Shown in pieces: positions 14,896 through 15,533 of a stretch of DNA of 15,533 bases. Origin of the DNA: an uncultured Clostridia bacterium (lineage in GTDB: Bacteria > Bacillota > Clostridia > Oscillospirales > Ruminococcaceae); assembly GCA_947302065.1 (NCBI GenBank), contig CAMYUO010000009.1, positions 1 through 15,533 of the forward strand, read 5' to 3'. The notes under the pieces are model-generated. The model was not told the DNA's origin, did no database searches, and was given only the letters and a program-made list of their open reading frames with translations. Position 1 is the stretch's first letter; each line of letters starts with the position of its first letter. A program made the position numbers and the translations under genes.

Positions 14896-15533
14896 ATGTT
14901 AACAAAATGTAAAATTTCTGTCGCAGCTACCGCAGGATTCTGTTTTGGTGTAGACAATGCCGTAAAAATAGTGTATAATGAGTTAGATAACCGAAAGAAT
15001 GTCGTGACGCTCGGACCTATCATCCATAACACCGATGTTGTGGAGGATCTGCGCTCAAAAGGCGCATCGCCCGTTGAACTTGACGAGGTGAAGCAGGGTC
15101 AGACCGTCATCATCAGATCTCACGGCGTGGGGCTTGATGTGTACCAGAAGCTTGAACAGATAGGCGCAAGGATAGTTGATGCTACCTGCCCGTTCGTTGC
15201 AAGGATACACAAGATAGCCGCAGAAAAGTCGGCTGAGGGCTGTGCGGTGCTCGTCGCAGGTGACGGAGAACACCCCGAGGTAGTCGGGATAATGGCTCAC
15301 TGTCAGGGCGAGAGCTACGCATTTGAAACGCCTCAGCAGCTGCAGATGCTCGTGCAGACGCACGAACTTGCAGACAGACGGTGCGCCGTGCTTGCGCAGA
15401 CTACGTTCAACAAAAAGACGTGGGAGGAGTGCGCAGCGCTTGCAGGGCAGATACTGCCGCAGGCGGAGATATTTGATACGATATGCAATGCTACGGGGGA
15501 ACGTCAGCGTGAGGTCGAAAGGCTTGCACAAAG
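14896..15533 (+). CDS. ispH: 4-hydroxy-3-methylbut-2-enyl diphosphate reductase (IspH/LytB), 3' end outside window
   Basis: The first 212 codons are present. The enzyme catalyses the last step of the methylerythritol phosphate pathway, giving isopentenyl and dimethylallyl diphosphate. All three iron-sulfur cluster cysteines are visible: C16 in AGFCFGV, C98 in DATCPFV and C197 in TICNAT. The substrate histidines H44 (PIIHN) and H76 (SHGV) are also present. The ATG at 14896 immediately follows the preceding TAA with no gap and no clear Shine-Dalgarno, which suggests translational coupling or reinitiation. In many clostridia IspH is fused to ribosomal protein S1-like domains; the window ends before this can be seen. 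Its product supplies the undecaprenyl carrier recycled by UppP nearby. Confidence 0.95.
   Translation, partial: MLTKCKISVAATAGFCFGVDNAVKIVYNELDNRKNVVTLGPIIHNTDVVEDLRSKGASPVELDEVKQGQTVIIRSHGVGLDVYQKLEQIGARIVDATCPFVARIHKIAAEKSAEGCAVLVAGDGEHPEVVGIMAHCQGESYAFETPQQLQMLVQTHELADRRCAVLAQTTFNKKTWEECAALAGQILPQAEIFDTICNATGERQREVERLAQ
14951..14979 (+). promoter_or_regulatory. Promoter-like sequence inside ispH
   Basis: TAGACA (14951-14956) and TATAAT (14974-14979) are separated by exactly 17 bases, near the sigma-A consensus. They lie about 55-83 bases into the ispH coding region. If active, the transcript would start within ispH and serve genes beyond the window. Codons here are constrained by the protein, so chance is possible. 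Confidence 0.35.

Overview
The window looks like a chromosomal segment of a Gram-positive clostridial bacterium, most likely a Ruminococcus-like member of the Oscillospiraceae. Support for this: strong GGAGG-type ribosome binding sites, near-consensus sigma-A promoters, GC-rich coding regions, Lys/Ala- and Glu/Gln-rich extensions on membrane proteins, and the gene order tepA / uppP / ftsK(spoIIIE) / ... / FAD oxidoreductase / cmk-plsC / ispH. All complete genes are on the + strand. No tRNA, rRNA, CRISPR array, insertion sequence or phage gene was seen.

Region 1 (1-790). The left edge holds a minus-strand scrap matching the middle of ribosomal protein L1, cut off by a stop. It is followed by about 315 AT-rich noncoding bases with two T-tailed hairpins and a dense cluster of the 9-mer TTTTCAACA in both orientations. 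The cluster runs into a promoter for a 91-residue tail-anchored-looking small protein. A hairpin terminator closes this unit, and an extended -10 promoter for the next one overlaps it.

Region 2 (792-5546). One apparent operon: rlmB (23S rRNA 2'-O-ribose methyltransferase), a 910-residue membrane protein with a TTG start, and a lipoprotein, ending at a strong terminator. The 910-residue protein is the main find. From about residue 350 it has the layout of a P1B-type (heavy-metal) P-type ATPase, but the motifs needed for phosphorylation and transport are gone. It also carries a long acidic, Gln-rich N-terminal extension. It appears to be a P-type ATPase pseudoenzyme.

Region 3 (5570-7345). A consensus TTGACA-17-TATAAT promoter drives tepA (ClpP-fold protease-like protein) and uppP (undecaprenyl-diphosphatase), ending at a terminator.

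Region 4 (7378-end). A tightly packed co-directional run: ftsK/spoIIIE DNA translocase, a membrane-anchored ComEC-like metallo-beta-lactamase-fold hydrolase, a DUF3006-type small protein, a MurR/RpiR regulator, an HI0933-type flavoprotein, a fused cytidylate kinase-acyltransferase, and ispH (cut by the window end). Gaps are -4 to 28 bases, so co-transcription is likely. Together the window covers envelope precursor recycling (uppP), chromosome segregation (ftsK), phospholipid and nucleotide supply (cmk-plsC), isoprenoid synthesis (ispH) and ribosome maturation (rlmB).
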